Assembly (NCBI GenBank): GCA_911728435.2
Contig: OU452211.1
Coordinates: forward strand, 9,716,428 to 9,780,427
Length of the DNA: 64,000 nucleotides
Direction of reading: 5' to 3'
Origin: Apoderus coryli
Lineage: Eukaryota; Arthropoda; Insecta; Coleoptera; Attelabidae
Within the stretch, counting starts at the first letter, position 1. Every line of letters starts with the position of its first letter. The translations under genes were made by a program, and so were the position numbers. Below the pieces are notes generated by a model that searched no databases, was not told the origin of the DNA, and saw only the letters and a list, made by a program, of their open reading frames with translations. Below are positions 20,210 to 31,935 of this stretch, one piece after another.

Positions 20210-22124
20210 CAGGGTGAACTATCACTCAGTACAAAAATTTTAGCTGGAGGTAGAGAAAAATAAGATTTAACAGAATCGCATTTCAAAAAATTTCCAACAT
20301 TTTTATTAAGGCTGAAAATAATGTTTTGTAAATCATATTAAACTCCCTTTTGACGTCGCCTATGACCGCCTGCCCAACTAAGTTTAAATTAGACATTAGT
20401 TTAAAGGTTATAATACAGCGACATGATGCGAAGTGTATCCATTTACCGAGCATTTAAAGTAAAAAATTTATTTAGAAAATGTAGATGATTATGTGACTTC
20501 AATCATGTAAAATATTAAATATTATGTTAGCACCTAAGTACCTTTCGGATATGTCTAACATGCCATAGAATGATTTTTGACCTTCCTGGGGACCGCTTGG
20601 TTTTCCTCGTTCACTCTTCTTATTTAATGTTAGGTACTCAGCGCGACGACCACGACAAGGTGGATCCCCTCTGTCAGGAAAACCTCAAAGGGTAACAAAA
20701 AACACACAAATGCAAATAACACTAGCACTACAACAGCAAATGTTCAAAGAGACCACTGTTAACATTGCAACATTATTGCGGTTTTAATTTGATTCGCTGC
20801 CCCTCAATTTGTTGCTGTTAATCACGAATCTCGTTTCATAGGCAATAGTCTTCTTGTAGATCCAAAATTATCATTATTTTACATACATAGGAACTTCTCG
20901 CTCATCACTCATCACAATAATATATGTATGCCTACAACCTATACCGTAAATTTTTGTGAAAACGATAATCAATGCTTCAAATTGATTCTCAAAGGTACGC
21001 TAATTCGGCAGTTCACTGTCATCACAAAATTTAAACAAACAAATAATCATAGATAAGTGTTTAGAAACAAATAAAAAATACAGTTAATAATCTTACGGTA
21101 TAAACCTGCATTAGAATCTGATAAATATTTTGGGAATTTGTTTTTGCAAAGCAGCAATTTTAACAAAATATTTACTGTTAATAGCAAAAAATAACAACAA
21201 TCAACTTGTGCAAAAGTTATATTGACATACAAAAGATATTTGACAGTTCACAATTTCCTGAAAACTAAAACAAGTCGAAGTCACGCCATGACCGATTATA
21301 ACCGGATTAACTTTTTGCATTCACGCGACCGCGGTTATTGGCGGTTTCACTATGATGACGTCACGAAAAAGACCTTCATGACATTATCACGGCTAACATA
21401 CACACGTAAGCTGTGCCATTATATTTTCTTTGCGGTTTCAGGTTTTACAAGATTCCGAAACCGTCAGAAAGAGTCGGGATTGTGCGCAATCCAATGATGT
21501 GATATGATCACCTACGGCTCATCTCACTTGAATTTTTTTTTTTTGTAAAAGGAACCTCAAACACAACATTGTCATTAGCTAATTTGCGCTTAATTTTTCC
21601 CGTAACTAGATTTGTGTTCATAGGCTTCGAAACTGTCAGAAACAGTATGGATTCTGCGCATAGCGTTGGTGACACGTGATGTAATTGATTTGCGCAGAAT
21701 AGAGACTGGTTCTGACAATTTCAGAAGCCTGTGAAAACAAATCTAGTTCATGAAGGGCTTTTTCGTGACGTCATCATAGTAAAACCAGCAATAACCGGGG
21801 TCGCGTGAATGCAAAAAGTTAAACCGTTTATAATCGATCATGGCGTGAATTCGACTTATGTTTTAGTTTTCAGGAAATTGTGAACTGTCAAATATCTTTT
21901 CTATGCACAAGTTAGTTGTTGTTTGTTGTTATTTTTTGCTATTAAGATTTCGTTAATAATAAAATTGCTGCTTTGCAAAAACAAATTCCAAAAATATTTA
22001 TCAGATTATAATGCAGGTTTATAATACCGTAAGATTATTAACCGTATTTTTTATTTGTTTCAATATATTCATGCTTCTCTGAGCACATGGTTAAAATTTT
22101 TGTACTGAGTGATAGTTCACCCTA
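20210..22124. mobile_element. 1.9-kb foldback DNA transposon with nested palindromes
   Basis: Left end CAGGGTGAACTATCACTCAG and right end (its complement, last base changed to A) form inverted repeats of about 33 bp that reach acaaaaatttta; TA flanks both sides (20208-20209, 22125-22126). Inside, 21065-21386 and 21748-22064 are a second pair of about 320-bp inverted arms at roughly 90% identity (for example gatatttgacagttcacaat, catgaaaaacgtgac-type stretch near the inner end). Within their loop, 21607-21664 and 21691-21748 form a third inverted pair (ctagatttgtgttcatagg). The left 800 bp (20250-21050) has no counterpart on the right. No transposase is recognisable, so it is non-autonomous. 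Confidence 0.8.
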
Positions 22125-22126
22125 TA

Positions 22127-23577
22127 TATACCAGTGCTGCCAGATCGTCGACACGTATAGCGGTAGATATGACTAAATTTTTCGCCAGATTGGCGGATAT
22201 ATTTACCTAAATGTGTATTTTTGCATTATAAAATAAATACACTTGTTTAAATAAAGTTTATTCAACTGTCAAATTATAAAAAATTCCCGGTAAGGTATAC
22301 CTAATATCATAGATTAATGTGCAGGGTGTCCAGATTTGTAATTGCAGGGTAGTGAGGGTGGTTATTGTGAAAGTTAGTGGGATGCAGTTTTCGCGACACG
22401 TTTTTACTTTTTTGTGGAACTCACTATGCCCTAATCATATTTGGGTAACACTGTATACTTTTCTGTTCCTTCCAAAAAAATTCTTCAAATTTGATCATAA
22501 AGTCGATCTTTTTTAGTCCTTACGGTATAAACAAAAGCCACTGTTAGACTAATTTATTTATAAGCTCAGTAAGCACGTTAGTTGGATCAATTTCTCCAAG
22601 CTGTACTTCCATTATACAATTTTAATTAAAACCTTAACTTAATTAATTTGTTTTCTCAACTTTATAACTAATATCCATCGAAATACTACTACATATTTAA
22701 TAGAAAAAAAAAACGCAATTTTACCTTAAATTATACAGGGCACCTATATACCGGATCGGGTAGTACATTCGCCTCGGTCTCTGATAGCCTAACAAAATTG
22801 AAATTGAAAATTCTGTTTACGTGGGTGTATGTAGGTCTACCAAGAGCATTTAACAAAAATGTTTTTAAATATACCGGGTGTCCCAGAAAAGTGTAGCATA
22901 TCAAAGTTATGTTTTGTTAAATGGAACGCCCAGTATTTTTTGGATTTTTGACTTTGAATAAAATAAAGTAAAGTTATTGTTATGATCCATATACCTAAAT
23001 CCACCCGTTTGGCCAATTTTTGAGTTTTTTTGCAAAAAATAGGGTAATTTTGAAAAACATTCTGTGGGTTTATTTTTTTAACTAAACCGTTTAAAATTTT
23101 AAAATGGCAAGTGGATAGGACATACATTAGGTCGGTGTATAGCCCAATTGTAAATATTGTACAGGGTGGTCACAATTTTTTATTGTTCTTATCAATCATA
23201 TTTATTTAAATAACTTTTTTATTTTAAATAGCCCACCCTTATATTTCATAGCACCTGTCCATACTAATTAATGTTCTCTATCAAATGGTATTAGGCTTCC
23301 CTATGCCTAACTGTCACCGTTTCCCAAGAAAAAATTATTTTAACTTATTTGTTTTATTGATTTGATGACATTTTCATAGGCTAGTAAGGCGTACAAAAAT
23401 ACCCACTACACCAAAATATTGTTCCATTAAAAAATGCGATGTTGGTAAACGGTAAAAAAATAAAAACAGAAAAATGAAACATAATTAACAATATCTGTAA
23501 TATTCATTCGAAAGAAGTAGTCCATATCGAAGTGGACTAGAATAATTAAATATTCTTGAAATATTTTAGAAAAGAAA
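22127..23577. other. No gene; several transposon-end-like motifs
   Basis: Contains isolated terminal-looking sequences: taccgggtgtcccagaa at about 22873, tacagggtggtcaca at 23160 and gcagggtgtccaga at 22320. No complete pair or ORF was established. The 158-codon minus frame starting at 23903 runs across repeat DNA and is not a gene. Confidence 0.4.
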
Positions 23578-23616
23578 TGTACCTGAAGAAGGCATACTAG
23601 CCGAAACGTAGTATCT
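23578..23616 (+). ncRNA. Hammerhead ribozyme-like motif (compact, ACGT stem III)
   Basis: TGTAC, then CTGAAGA (23583-23589; the fifth base of this core is free to vary), A, stem II GGC/GCC (23591-23593 with 23600-23602), GAA, the palindrome ACGT, and the GTA triplet (23608-23610), then GTAT. Stem I pairs TGTAC with GTAT (one G-T). Stem III could exist only between two molecules. Followed by AT-rich sequence resembling 44640-44700. Confidence 0.55.
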
Positions 23617-23769
23617 ACTGTGACATGAAATAAAAAAATATTCCAAAGAAAATTTACCCGTTTTAAAACAGAAGAAAGAAGACGCGAGAAGAGAAGAAAA
23701 AGAAAGAAGTAGTCAATAATAAGTTTCTGCGAAATGCACACATAGCTATTAAACAAATAATGTTTATTG

Positions 23770-23835
23770 ACAACAAGATGTATGTGGCCACATCTAGTAT
23801 GAGCAGGCAATATATGCCCAGTGAAACAAAATACT
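23770..23835 (+). repeat. CAACAAGAT repeat, copy 1
   Basis: The phrase caacaagatgt...ggccacatctagtatgagc...ccagtgaaaca recurs at 36376-36446 and 45241-45312. At 36.4 kb it lies just upstream (on the minus strand) of a decayed hammerhead, and part of it (gcgacatctagt) also lies beside the hammerhead at 5.3 kb, so it probably belongs to a PLE terminal region. Confidence 0.6.
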
Positions 23836-24705
23836 TTCAAATGATGTATCACTCGACCCCTACTGCCATTTGAAAATTTAGCGGTTGTGTCCACCCCTAT
23901 CACAGGGCTTAAGCGATTTTAACCAAAAACTGATGGGTTCATCCTAGGACTCCGCCAAACTCATATACCCAAATTTAGCTCAATTGGTTTAAGCGTTTGG
24001 GCGCTATCGTGGCAGAATACATGTAATAAGACACCACGCCACTGGTACTATGACTATAATATTTTTGTGAATATTATTTTAAGTAGGTTGTTAACAAATG
24101 TTCCTAAACTCTCCTTTTAGTCATAAAATTTAAGGGTGTGTTTTATCTATCTTATCGTTTATTGATATAGGTTTTACCAAAGCAATAAATACGTCTACGA
24201 GTAGGTACATGAATAACAAAAATATATAATTTTTGTCTCTTCTCTTTGTTCAACTTTTAGAAACAGATGGACCGTGTTTTCTTATTCGAAGAATGACATT
24301 TTAAATACTGAGTGGTCTCACTTTTGAACATCGAAATGCCTTCATGTAAATTAAATGTCGGACTTTTATTATTATATACAGAAGCTAGTAGTTGGAGGGT
24401 GTCACGGTTTCCCATATCAAATAATATATATAAAGGGCGAATAAAAAAACAATGGGTTTTTGACCCGCTGATTGGGGTGATTGAGAAGTCATTATAAAAT
24501 CATATTGTTTCTTGCTTATTCTTTTGAACGAACTCCAACATAAGATACCTGTGTGTGTGTGAAAGTAAAATTACTTCTAACTGTGCAGTTAACAAACATT
24601 TTAAAACGCTTCCATAATATAGAAAAAATTATAAATTTTCGAACGTCTAGGTATCGTCTTGGGACATTCGGTATATTTTAGGTTAATAATATGCCAACTT
24701 ATATA
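23836..24705. other. No gene seen
   Basis: AT-rich spacer up to transposon copy 2. No supported feature. Confidence 0.4.
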
Positions 24706-26792
24706 CAGGGTGGTCCAACGAAAAGTTTGCACCTAGCTTTTCTCTTTTTTTTGTAGTCGAATGCGAAAATGCTCGGACACGTCGATTTTGCTTTTGAGGG
24801 GGACACATTTTAAACATATTTTTCGATCTGCGCCTTTAACCCCCTAGCGGGGGTGAGTAACAACCCTAAAATTTTAAATGGAAAGAGGGGTCTAATGACA
24901 TATCATTTGAAAGGACACAAAATTGTCTTTCTAATGATACCCTATTTGTCGAATTTTACTAAAACAGTTAATACGAAAACGACTTTAAAGACATTAAGCC
25001 GATAATTTTGGTATTAATGAGAAATACAAATAAGTTTTAATTATTACGACTGAAAACAACTACAATCATTTCTAAATTATTTACTTTGAAGAAAAACGGG
25101 ATTTCAAAAACACTATCTTATTTATCAGAACTAAATTCCTCACTAATCGTTTGCGTTTTTTGTTGAAATAAAAACTGCAGATACGTGTAGGAAAAGAATT
25201 TACACCGTTTATTTTAGTCTTTTCATTGATTCAGTTTGGTTGCTTCTCAAGTTATTTTACTTTTACCGTACAAAATGATTTATTCCATTCTAGAACGAGT
25301 TGAAATTGTTAAACTTTATTTTCAAAATAATAGTAGTGCTAGACTTACGGCTCGCTTATTTAATGAGAGACATCCCGATAAAAATGTGAATGATGTGTAC
25401 GTTGGCAAGTTAGTTAAAAAGTTTGTAGATACCGGATCTGTCTGTAATGTAAAACACCAGCCGCAGAAACCGATCAGAAATGAAGCTGTGGAAGTCGCTG
25501 TTTTAGGGCATGTTGAAATGGATCATAGTCAAAGTACCCGTCAACTAGCTGAAGCCTCAGGTGTCTCCCGTTCGTCCATAATACGAATTTTAAAAGCGTA
25601 CAAATTTCATCCGTACAAAATCAAATTAGTACAGGAACTAAATGAGGATGATCCTGATAGAAGGCTGCAATTTTGTGAAGCAATGAGCCAGCGTTTAATT
25701 GAAGATCCGCAATTATTATTTAACATTTGTTTTTCCGACGAATGCACATTTTATTTGAATGGAGCTGTAAATAGGCACAATTGCCGTTACTGGGATGACA
25801 GTAACCCACATTTATTCCGTGAGGTTCATACCCAGTATCCTCAAAAAATAAACGTCTGGTGTGGCATATTAGGAAATCATATTATAGGACCACTTTTTAT
25901 TCCTGGAAATTTAACTGGTGAAGTGTACCTAAACATGCTTGAAGACACAATTGATCCTTTAATAACACAAATAATAGAAGATGACCAAAATCATACTGCT
26001 GATCGGCTTTATTTCCAGCAAGATGGAGCACCTCCGCACTATGTGGCTCCTGTAAGACAGTTCTTAGATGACCGGTTCCCTGGACGGTGGATTGGAAGGA
26101 GGGGCCCAATTGAATGGCCTGCCAGGTCACCGGATTTATCGCCTTTAGACTTTTTTCTTTGGGGGCACTTAAAAAATAAATGTTTTGCCACGAAGCCCGA
26201 GTCCATAGAAGATCTTCGCCAACGCATTACAGAAGAGTGCAGAAACATAACACCTGATATGCTACAAAATGTTAGAAATAGATTTGAACAAAATCTGTAT
26301 TATTGTATGGAATCAAATGGGTCACATTTTCAACATTTGTTAATGTAACGTTTTAATAAATCAATTTAACAGCTTGTTTACTTTTTTTACAAAGCAATGT
26401 TAAAACTAACAAACATTGGAATGTACTAACGATTGCAGGTGTTTTCACTCGCAATAATTAAAACTTATTTGTATTTCTCATTAATACCAAAATTATCGGC
26501 TTAATGTCTTTAAAGTCGTTTTCGTATTAACTGTTTTAGTAAAATTCGACAAATAGGGTATCATTAGAAAGACAATTTTGTGTCCTTTCAAATGATATGT
26601 CATTAGACCCCTCTTTCCATTTAAAATTTTAGGGTTGTTACTCACCCCCGCTAGGGGGTTAAAGGCGCAGATCGAAAAATATGTTTAAAATGTGTCCCCC
26701 TCAAAAGCAAAATCGACGTGTCCGAGCATTTTCGCATTCGACTACAAAAAAAAGAGAAAAGCTAGGTGCAAACTTTTCGTTGGACCACCCTG
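24706..26792 (+). mobile_element. DD41D mariner-type transposon, copy 2 (2,087 bp)
   Basis: Starts CAGGGTGGTCC and ends GGACCACCCTG, flanked by TA at 24704-24705 and 26793-26794. The terminal inverted repeats match perfectly for about 340 bp (to 25045) and imperfectly for some 20 bp more. Same length as copy 1 and in the opposite orientation, with 15.3 kb between them. Gene intact. Confidence 0.95.
25275..26348 (+). CDS. DD41D mariner-type transposase
   Basis: Same 357-residue protein as at 7724-8797: DUF4817-type helix-turn-helix at residues 1-60, a second HTH near 90-107, and catalytic D155, D250 and D292 with DD41D spacing. The ATG at 25275 (context acaaaATG) is chosen because the upstream extension has only a TTG. 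The stop TAA at 26346-26348 is followed about 340 bp later by the 3' inverted repeat. All catalytic residues and both DNA-binding domains are present, so this copy should encode an active enzyme if transcribed; expression cannot be judged here. Confidence 0.95.
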   Translation: MIYSILERVEIVKLYFQNNSSARLTARLFNERHPDKNVNDVYVGKLVKKFVDTGSVCNVKHQPQKPIRNEAVEVAVLGHVEMDHSQSTRQLAEASGVSRSSIIRILKAYKFHPYKIKLVQELNEDDPDRRLQFCEAMSQRLIEDPQLLFNICFSDECTFYLNGAVNRHNCRYWDDSNPHLFREVHTQYPQKINVWCGILGNHIIGPLFIPGNLTGEVYLNMLEDTIDPLITQIIEDDQNHTADRLYFQQDGAPPHYVAPVRQFLDDRFPGRWIGRRGPIEWPARSPDLSPLDFFLWGHLKNKCFATKPESIEDLRQRITEECRNITPDMLQNVRNRFEQNLYYCMESNGSHFQHLLM

Positions 26793-26794
26793 TA

Positions 26795-27769
26795 TAACAT
26801 CTGTACACATGGGATATTTATATGTAAAGAATTCTATGATGTACATTTCTTTGATATATGACGGTCTGTTTGTGATTGTCAAATATACTGTATATATTTT
26901 GAGCCATTTTCCTATTTCATGAAAATTTACAATATGTTATAAATATAGTATGTGAAAGGGTAGACTCTGTATAAGAACATAACAAAAGAATATTGAAAAT
27001 ACAATGTGTGTATTCTCAAGTTAAGTTTCTTGAACAACCGAAGGTATTTTTAAAAAATAAAAATTTATTTTCAAAAATTACAAAGAATAAAGTGATTGTG
27101 ACAAAATAAATTATAACTTATAATCCTAACAAAATTGGTATTTTACTTGTATTTATAACATTTATGAAATATGTTGAATTAACAAAAAGCTCTTATTCTA
27201 GGTATCTTATTTTATATTATTATATGTCGTATACAGGATGTAACACTCATTTTAAAAATAAATACACAACATACCTACTTATAAGGTATTAACTATTTTC
27301 TAATTAAACGTCAACTCATTTTATTTGGCTGCACTTTCCGGGACAAATTACAGTAGGTATATTGAAATTTATTTGTTTTTAATCGCAACTTTTGTTTTAT
27401 TGGTGTACATTTAAATTCATTATGACAGACCGAATGTTTCAAGTTATAATATACCGGGTGATTCACGAGGTTGGTATAATACCTAACAATTTGGCCGTAC
27501 CTTTTACCAAAAAGGCCATTATATGATTATAGAATTCCAATAACTAAAGCAAAATTTTTATTGTATTTTGTAATTTACCAAAAGGTCGAATCCAATGAAT
27601 CAAATGTCGTAACACACGCCCTTTTTTTATTTGATTAAAAAGTATGTTAATTTGATATTTAAATTATGTGCACTTACCTATACATAATAATAAAATACAA
27701 ATAATCGTAAGAAGTCGTATTTTGAAAAAACTAGAAAGTTTTTTGTTCCCCCTGTAAAATTGGTGTTGT
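26795..27769. other. No gene; two transposon-end-like motifs
   Basis: tatacaggatgtaacactca at 27233 and taccgggtgattcacgagg at 27453 resemble ends of TA-inserting elements, without identified partners. Otherwise AT-rich. Confidence 0.4.
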
Positions 27770-28720
27770 TGGGCTTACGACATTTTGGACTTAAGCCATC
27801 GATATACAGAATCTGCATTGGTGCCTTATAGGGATCCTCTAAATCTTGATCTATCAATATCAGTGGGTTTACTTATATTATTCGGGCAGCAAAAAAACTC
27901 AAACCCAAGCTGACTGCGGGTCATAACAATGTACCTGCATTTGTTGTACGGGATTGTGCCTATGTGTTTGCGAAGCAACTTGAAATAATTTTCAACAAAT
28001 CTATGAAATCGAAGATATTCCCAGACAGACCATTGGAAGCTTTGTAGAGTTGTACCTGTACATAAATCCGGCGATGATTCTTAAATATCTAACTACAGAC
28101 CTATCTCAATTCTGCCCAATTTTGCGAAGATCCTCGAAACGGTGTTGCATGACAAGATATTTGATCAAAGCGCAGGGGGCGTTCGACTGTAAGTAACCTT
28201 TCATGCTTTTTGCAAGACATTTATGGTGCTCTTGGAAGGGGACTCCAGGCGGACATTATTTACACAGACTTCACAAAAGCCTTTGATAGATTAGATTATT
28301 CGATAGTTCGACAGAAGATGGGTAACATCGGTTTGATGAGAGGCTGCTAAACTTTTTTTGATACTTACCTGTACAACTACAAGCAGTATGTTGAGTATAA
28401 TGGATTTAAATCCGCGAAGATCATTGTTTCTAGTGGAGCTCCTCAGGGAAGTAACCTATGGCCCCATTAATATTTGCTATTTATATACATGTTTTCCGGC
28501 AAGGGGTTGTGACCATCAAGCTCTATTAAACAAATTTAATTCGCTAGCAGTTCGTCGAATATGTACTGACCAAGTTTTCTTTATAAATTAATTGACTATT
28601 GGATTGACTGTCCCAGTTTATTACAAGTACATTTTAATGTACCTCAGTTTAATTCACGTTTACGACGGAGAGTCATTAAGATCGTGTTTTTGTGAGCGTG
28701 ATGTAGGTACGTGGGCGATT
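27770..28720 (+). pseudogene. LINE RT pseudogene with internal deletion
   Basis: Reading across frames gives KKLKPKLTAGHNNVPAFVVRDCA and IFNKSMKSKIFPD (RT finger region), then GRSTVSNLSCFLQDI, IYTDFTKAFDRLDYS (palm block with the first catalytic Asp) and SSGAPQGS. The FADD motif is then missing: after 28470 the sequence jumps to a C-terminal segment (LLNKFNSLAVRRICTD) and tail. So the second catalytic motif is deleted. It is related to the LINE at 10.1-11.0 kb. Confidence 0.75.
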
Positions 28721-29823
28721 CTCGAGTAGCTGTACAAGCCCAGCAAGTAAATGATTAAAACCAAAAAATAGATTTGATAAATATCAAACCCCTCTGTATA
28801 TACTATATTTGTTTTAACATAATGGAGGCTTACTCTTATATTGTGTTTATCATTTTGTTACATTAGTATAAGAAAAAATCTTGAAACTTTGACATTCTCT
28901 ATCTCGGATACAAAGCACTCATGGATAATGTTTATCTAGAATTTTCATCACAGAAAATTTAATTTTTGAAGCTGTTAAAGTTCTGCTTCTGCGGAAATAT
29001 TGTGTACTAAATTAAAAGAACCTTTTTTGATTCTTCATATATTGCCCTGTACAAATTGGGAAGTATTAAAGTTGTAATAATGTCATCTGCGTCCCCATTT
29101 CCCTCTATGTAATTGCCCTCTATTGTCACACCAATTTGCAAACCCCAAAACGTGCCTCAAGCAAAGGTAAATACTATAGGATAGAGGGTAAGAAAATAAA
29201 ATCACAGTCCCAAAATTAATTGTTAAACTTGTGTTGTTACAGACAGAAACACACCTGCCTTGTGATCTGACGATGTTATTACTATAGGTGACTGTAGATC
29301 AGATTATACGGGCGAGTAAATGAATGTAAATTCATGAATATTCATGTCTAACACTATAAACTTATCTCGGGCTGTAACAACTTGATACCTACGATACTGT
29401 AATAATGGTAGAACTCAAGTATGTAAAACGGTTCATATAACCAGAAGTCAGCATAACCAGAAGTCTTGCTTAGATATTCTGCATATATGCCACCACATAA
29501 CACACATACATGGATTGTTTGTGGTTTGCTGTTGAGATAAATGTTAAGAATTCTCTAGAGATAATTAGGTTAATTATGTTGCATGTTGATGAAAACCAAA
29601 CAGTTTCATAGTTGCCCTTTCTGTCTATTGTCATATGCTTTTAGTGTATTTTTGGTAATATGTAGATATTATTTAGTGTATTGTCCATATTTATTACAAT
29701 AAAATGTATGGTTTTACATTTTATATATGGTTGAATTTTTTAATGTGATATTTTGTATTGTATTGCAAATAATACACGTCTGCTCCACAAATGAATCAAG
29801 TATAATATTCAAACGACTATAAA
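28721..29823. other. No gene seen
   Basis: AT-rich unassigned DNA; no ORF with recognisable similarity. Confidence 0.45.
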
Positions 29824-29865
29824 ACCATACATGTTTCAGGAATCACAGTTGGCATCATCAGTGGT
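29824..29865 (-). ncRNA. Hammerhead ribozyme-like motif (PLE family 2)
   Basis: Minus strand: ACCA, CTGATGA (29861-29855), T, a stem II region (GCCAACTGTGATTCCT) that pairs poorly, GAAAC (29837-29833), AT, GTA, TGGT. Stem I ACCA/TGGT holds and stem III is the palindrome ACATGT. The flank then reads gtggagcagacgt, like gtggagtagatgt after the motif at 15071, so it is the same family. The weak stem II suggests decay. Confidence 0.5.
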
Positions 29866-30960
29866 ATAATCAGAAAAAATTTATATTTTATGCATATGCG
29901 GGCGGTAAAACTCTGTTTAAGTGCAGGCAGGCGAAAAAAAATATTAAATATCTAAATTTAGTATAAAACGTTTCTTTTTTGTGTTCGAGATAGAAATATA
30001 AATTATTTGTTTCGCGTTTCTACTTCTACATGAATATTGGCAAATATTGGTTTTAGTGAATAAATTTGCAATAAAATATTGTGAAAATTGTTACGGCTTA
30101 GTGACAAGTAATCAAAGAATATAAAATGTTAATTATTAACTTTTCTTTCAATATTTTTTGTAAATATGTAAACATAATAAACCCAAACATATTGTCGAAA
30201 AATTACGTTTTATTCGCGTATGAACTACCCCTAATAAAAACAAAAAAGTCTTATTGTGTCAATAAATTGTTTTTCGTGTATTTTTAACACCAACTCAAGT
30301 AGTCAAAAAAATAAATATATCATTTTTACAGTTTAATTTGTTTGACTCTTTATCTACTATTTATGAACGCCTATGTAACTAAGTAAAATTTATTTCTAGT
30401 TTTTAAATAAATTAGTTAGACAGTTGGGTTAGTTTATCATGTTATTAATATTATTTTTAAAATTATTCCTTTTGTACCTTTTTTTAAACCTTTGCCTACG
30501 CTCAATGATTTCCAAAAGTTAATCAGCACCTAAAAATATTCTGCACTACCTATTTCTATTCCAAATTTGTTAAAAGCCCGTCAAGTAATTTTTGAGTTAT
30601 CATGGATAGAGATTTTTCTCACCCTTTTTTAGACTTTTCACGGACGCATATAGTACATACTTTTCTTGTCGTATATTTTTAACATCAATTCAACTACTTA
30701 AAAGGCTAAATATTTACAGTCTAGTTTTTGTTTACCTTTTTTCTACTATTTAAATCTAAACAAGTTTTTTATTTTTTGTAGGTCTTATATCAAAACTGTA
30801 TGTATATACACAATTAACCAATTTTTCTGGTATGTTTGGGCAAACATTTTTTTTTTCATTTTTGACCCCTTTTTACACTACCTATTTGTGAACGCCTCGC
30901 CTGTCTGAATCAATTCTTCTATGTGACATTTTTAGGATATATTCTATCACAACTATGAAA
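29866..30960. other. No gene seen
   Basis: AT-rich DNA, possibly PLE or LINE flank, with two similar blocks around 30230-30350 and 30655-30770 (both gtcttat/ttcttgtcgtatattttTAACAyCAA... then ctactattta), which look like an old degenerate tandem arrangement also echoed near 32040-32150. Confidence 0.4.
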
Positions 30961-31935
30961 TATCAAATCAAATAAAAATCAAATCAAAATCTTTATTTTC
31001 CATAAACTGCAATTGCAGTGTAGAAATTGTCATACAGTATAAGTATATACACAGTACAAATACATAAACACATCTCCGCCACAATACAAATGAATAATAT
31101 ACAAATGAAGGCAGTTACGATATATACAATATCTAAACATTGATACACAAAACAAACATATAAACAACAAACATCGAAAGATTTTACAAATTTCTACAAT
31201 CAAAAAACTCACTTAGGCTATAAAAGGCGTGGGAAGTTAACATAGTTTTCAAGGTAAATTTAAATGTATTAATAGTAGATACTTCCTTTAATGCTCGAGG
31301 CAAATGGTTATGTAATTTAACCGGCAATACTAGTGGACTCTTGGCCACTAAAGATAATCTGTGTCGGGGAATCCGAAAGTTAAAATTCTCACGCAAAGCA
31401 TATGGTGAACCACTAAATAGTGCATAATCAGAGGGATTATTCTTCAAGTACATAATACTGTTAAAAATGTACAGGCAAGATAGGGTTAGAATGTTTAAGG
31501 CAGGAAAGAGTATGCGACAAAAGTACATTTTAGGCTTGAACAACATTGTTCTGACTATACGCTTCTTTATTATTATTAGCATAATTTATACATGAATGAA
31601 CGTATGCAAAATAATAATTCTTCAATAAAGTGAAACTAATTTCAGACCGCAGGCGCCATATCACAAAACAATAGACGGATAACTTCTTCAGAACATGATC
31701 CACCTGTTGTGACCAAGTGAGCTGGCCACATTACTCTGTTCAACAATAATAGTTTTATTGTTAATACGAACTAAAAGACTTTTATTGAGATCCCGTGTTG
31801 AAAAGACCAATAACTCAGTTTTATCTTGATTTAAAATTAAATTATTTTGACTGCAATAATCTTGCATCTCAATGACAAGCTTATGCGAATTCCTACTCAA
31901 CTCTCCAAAGTCGTGGCTGGAAGCTAATTTCGAAT
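30961..31935 (-). mobile_element. LINE 3' part: RT remnant, C-terminus and tail
   Basis: On the minus strand, 31900-31688 reads CSQNNLILNQDKTELLVFS (RT thumb start, NxLxLNxxKT pattern), and 31582-31184 reads ILTLSCLYIFNSIMYLKNN, RIPRHRLSLVAKSP, VKLHNHLPRALK and FKFTLKTMLTSHAFYS, the standard LINE ORF2 C-terminus. The intervening thumb part is lost and the second frame stops properly at about 31184. The 3' end carries AATAAAG and a tail of ATTTG-like repeats (30961-31000). A 5'-truncated copy with a deletion; the RNase H domain is absent in this family. Confidence 0.78.

Noticed and set aside
23427..23903. 158-codon minus-strand ORF
   Set aside because: Runs across a PLE-type repeat and a hammerhead-like site; T-rich hydrophobic translation with no domain.
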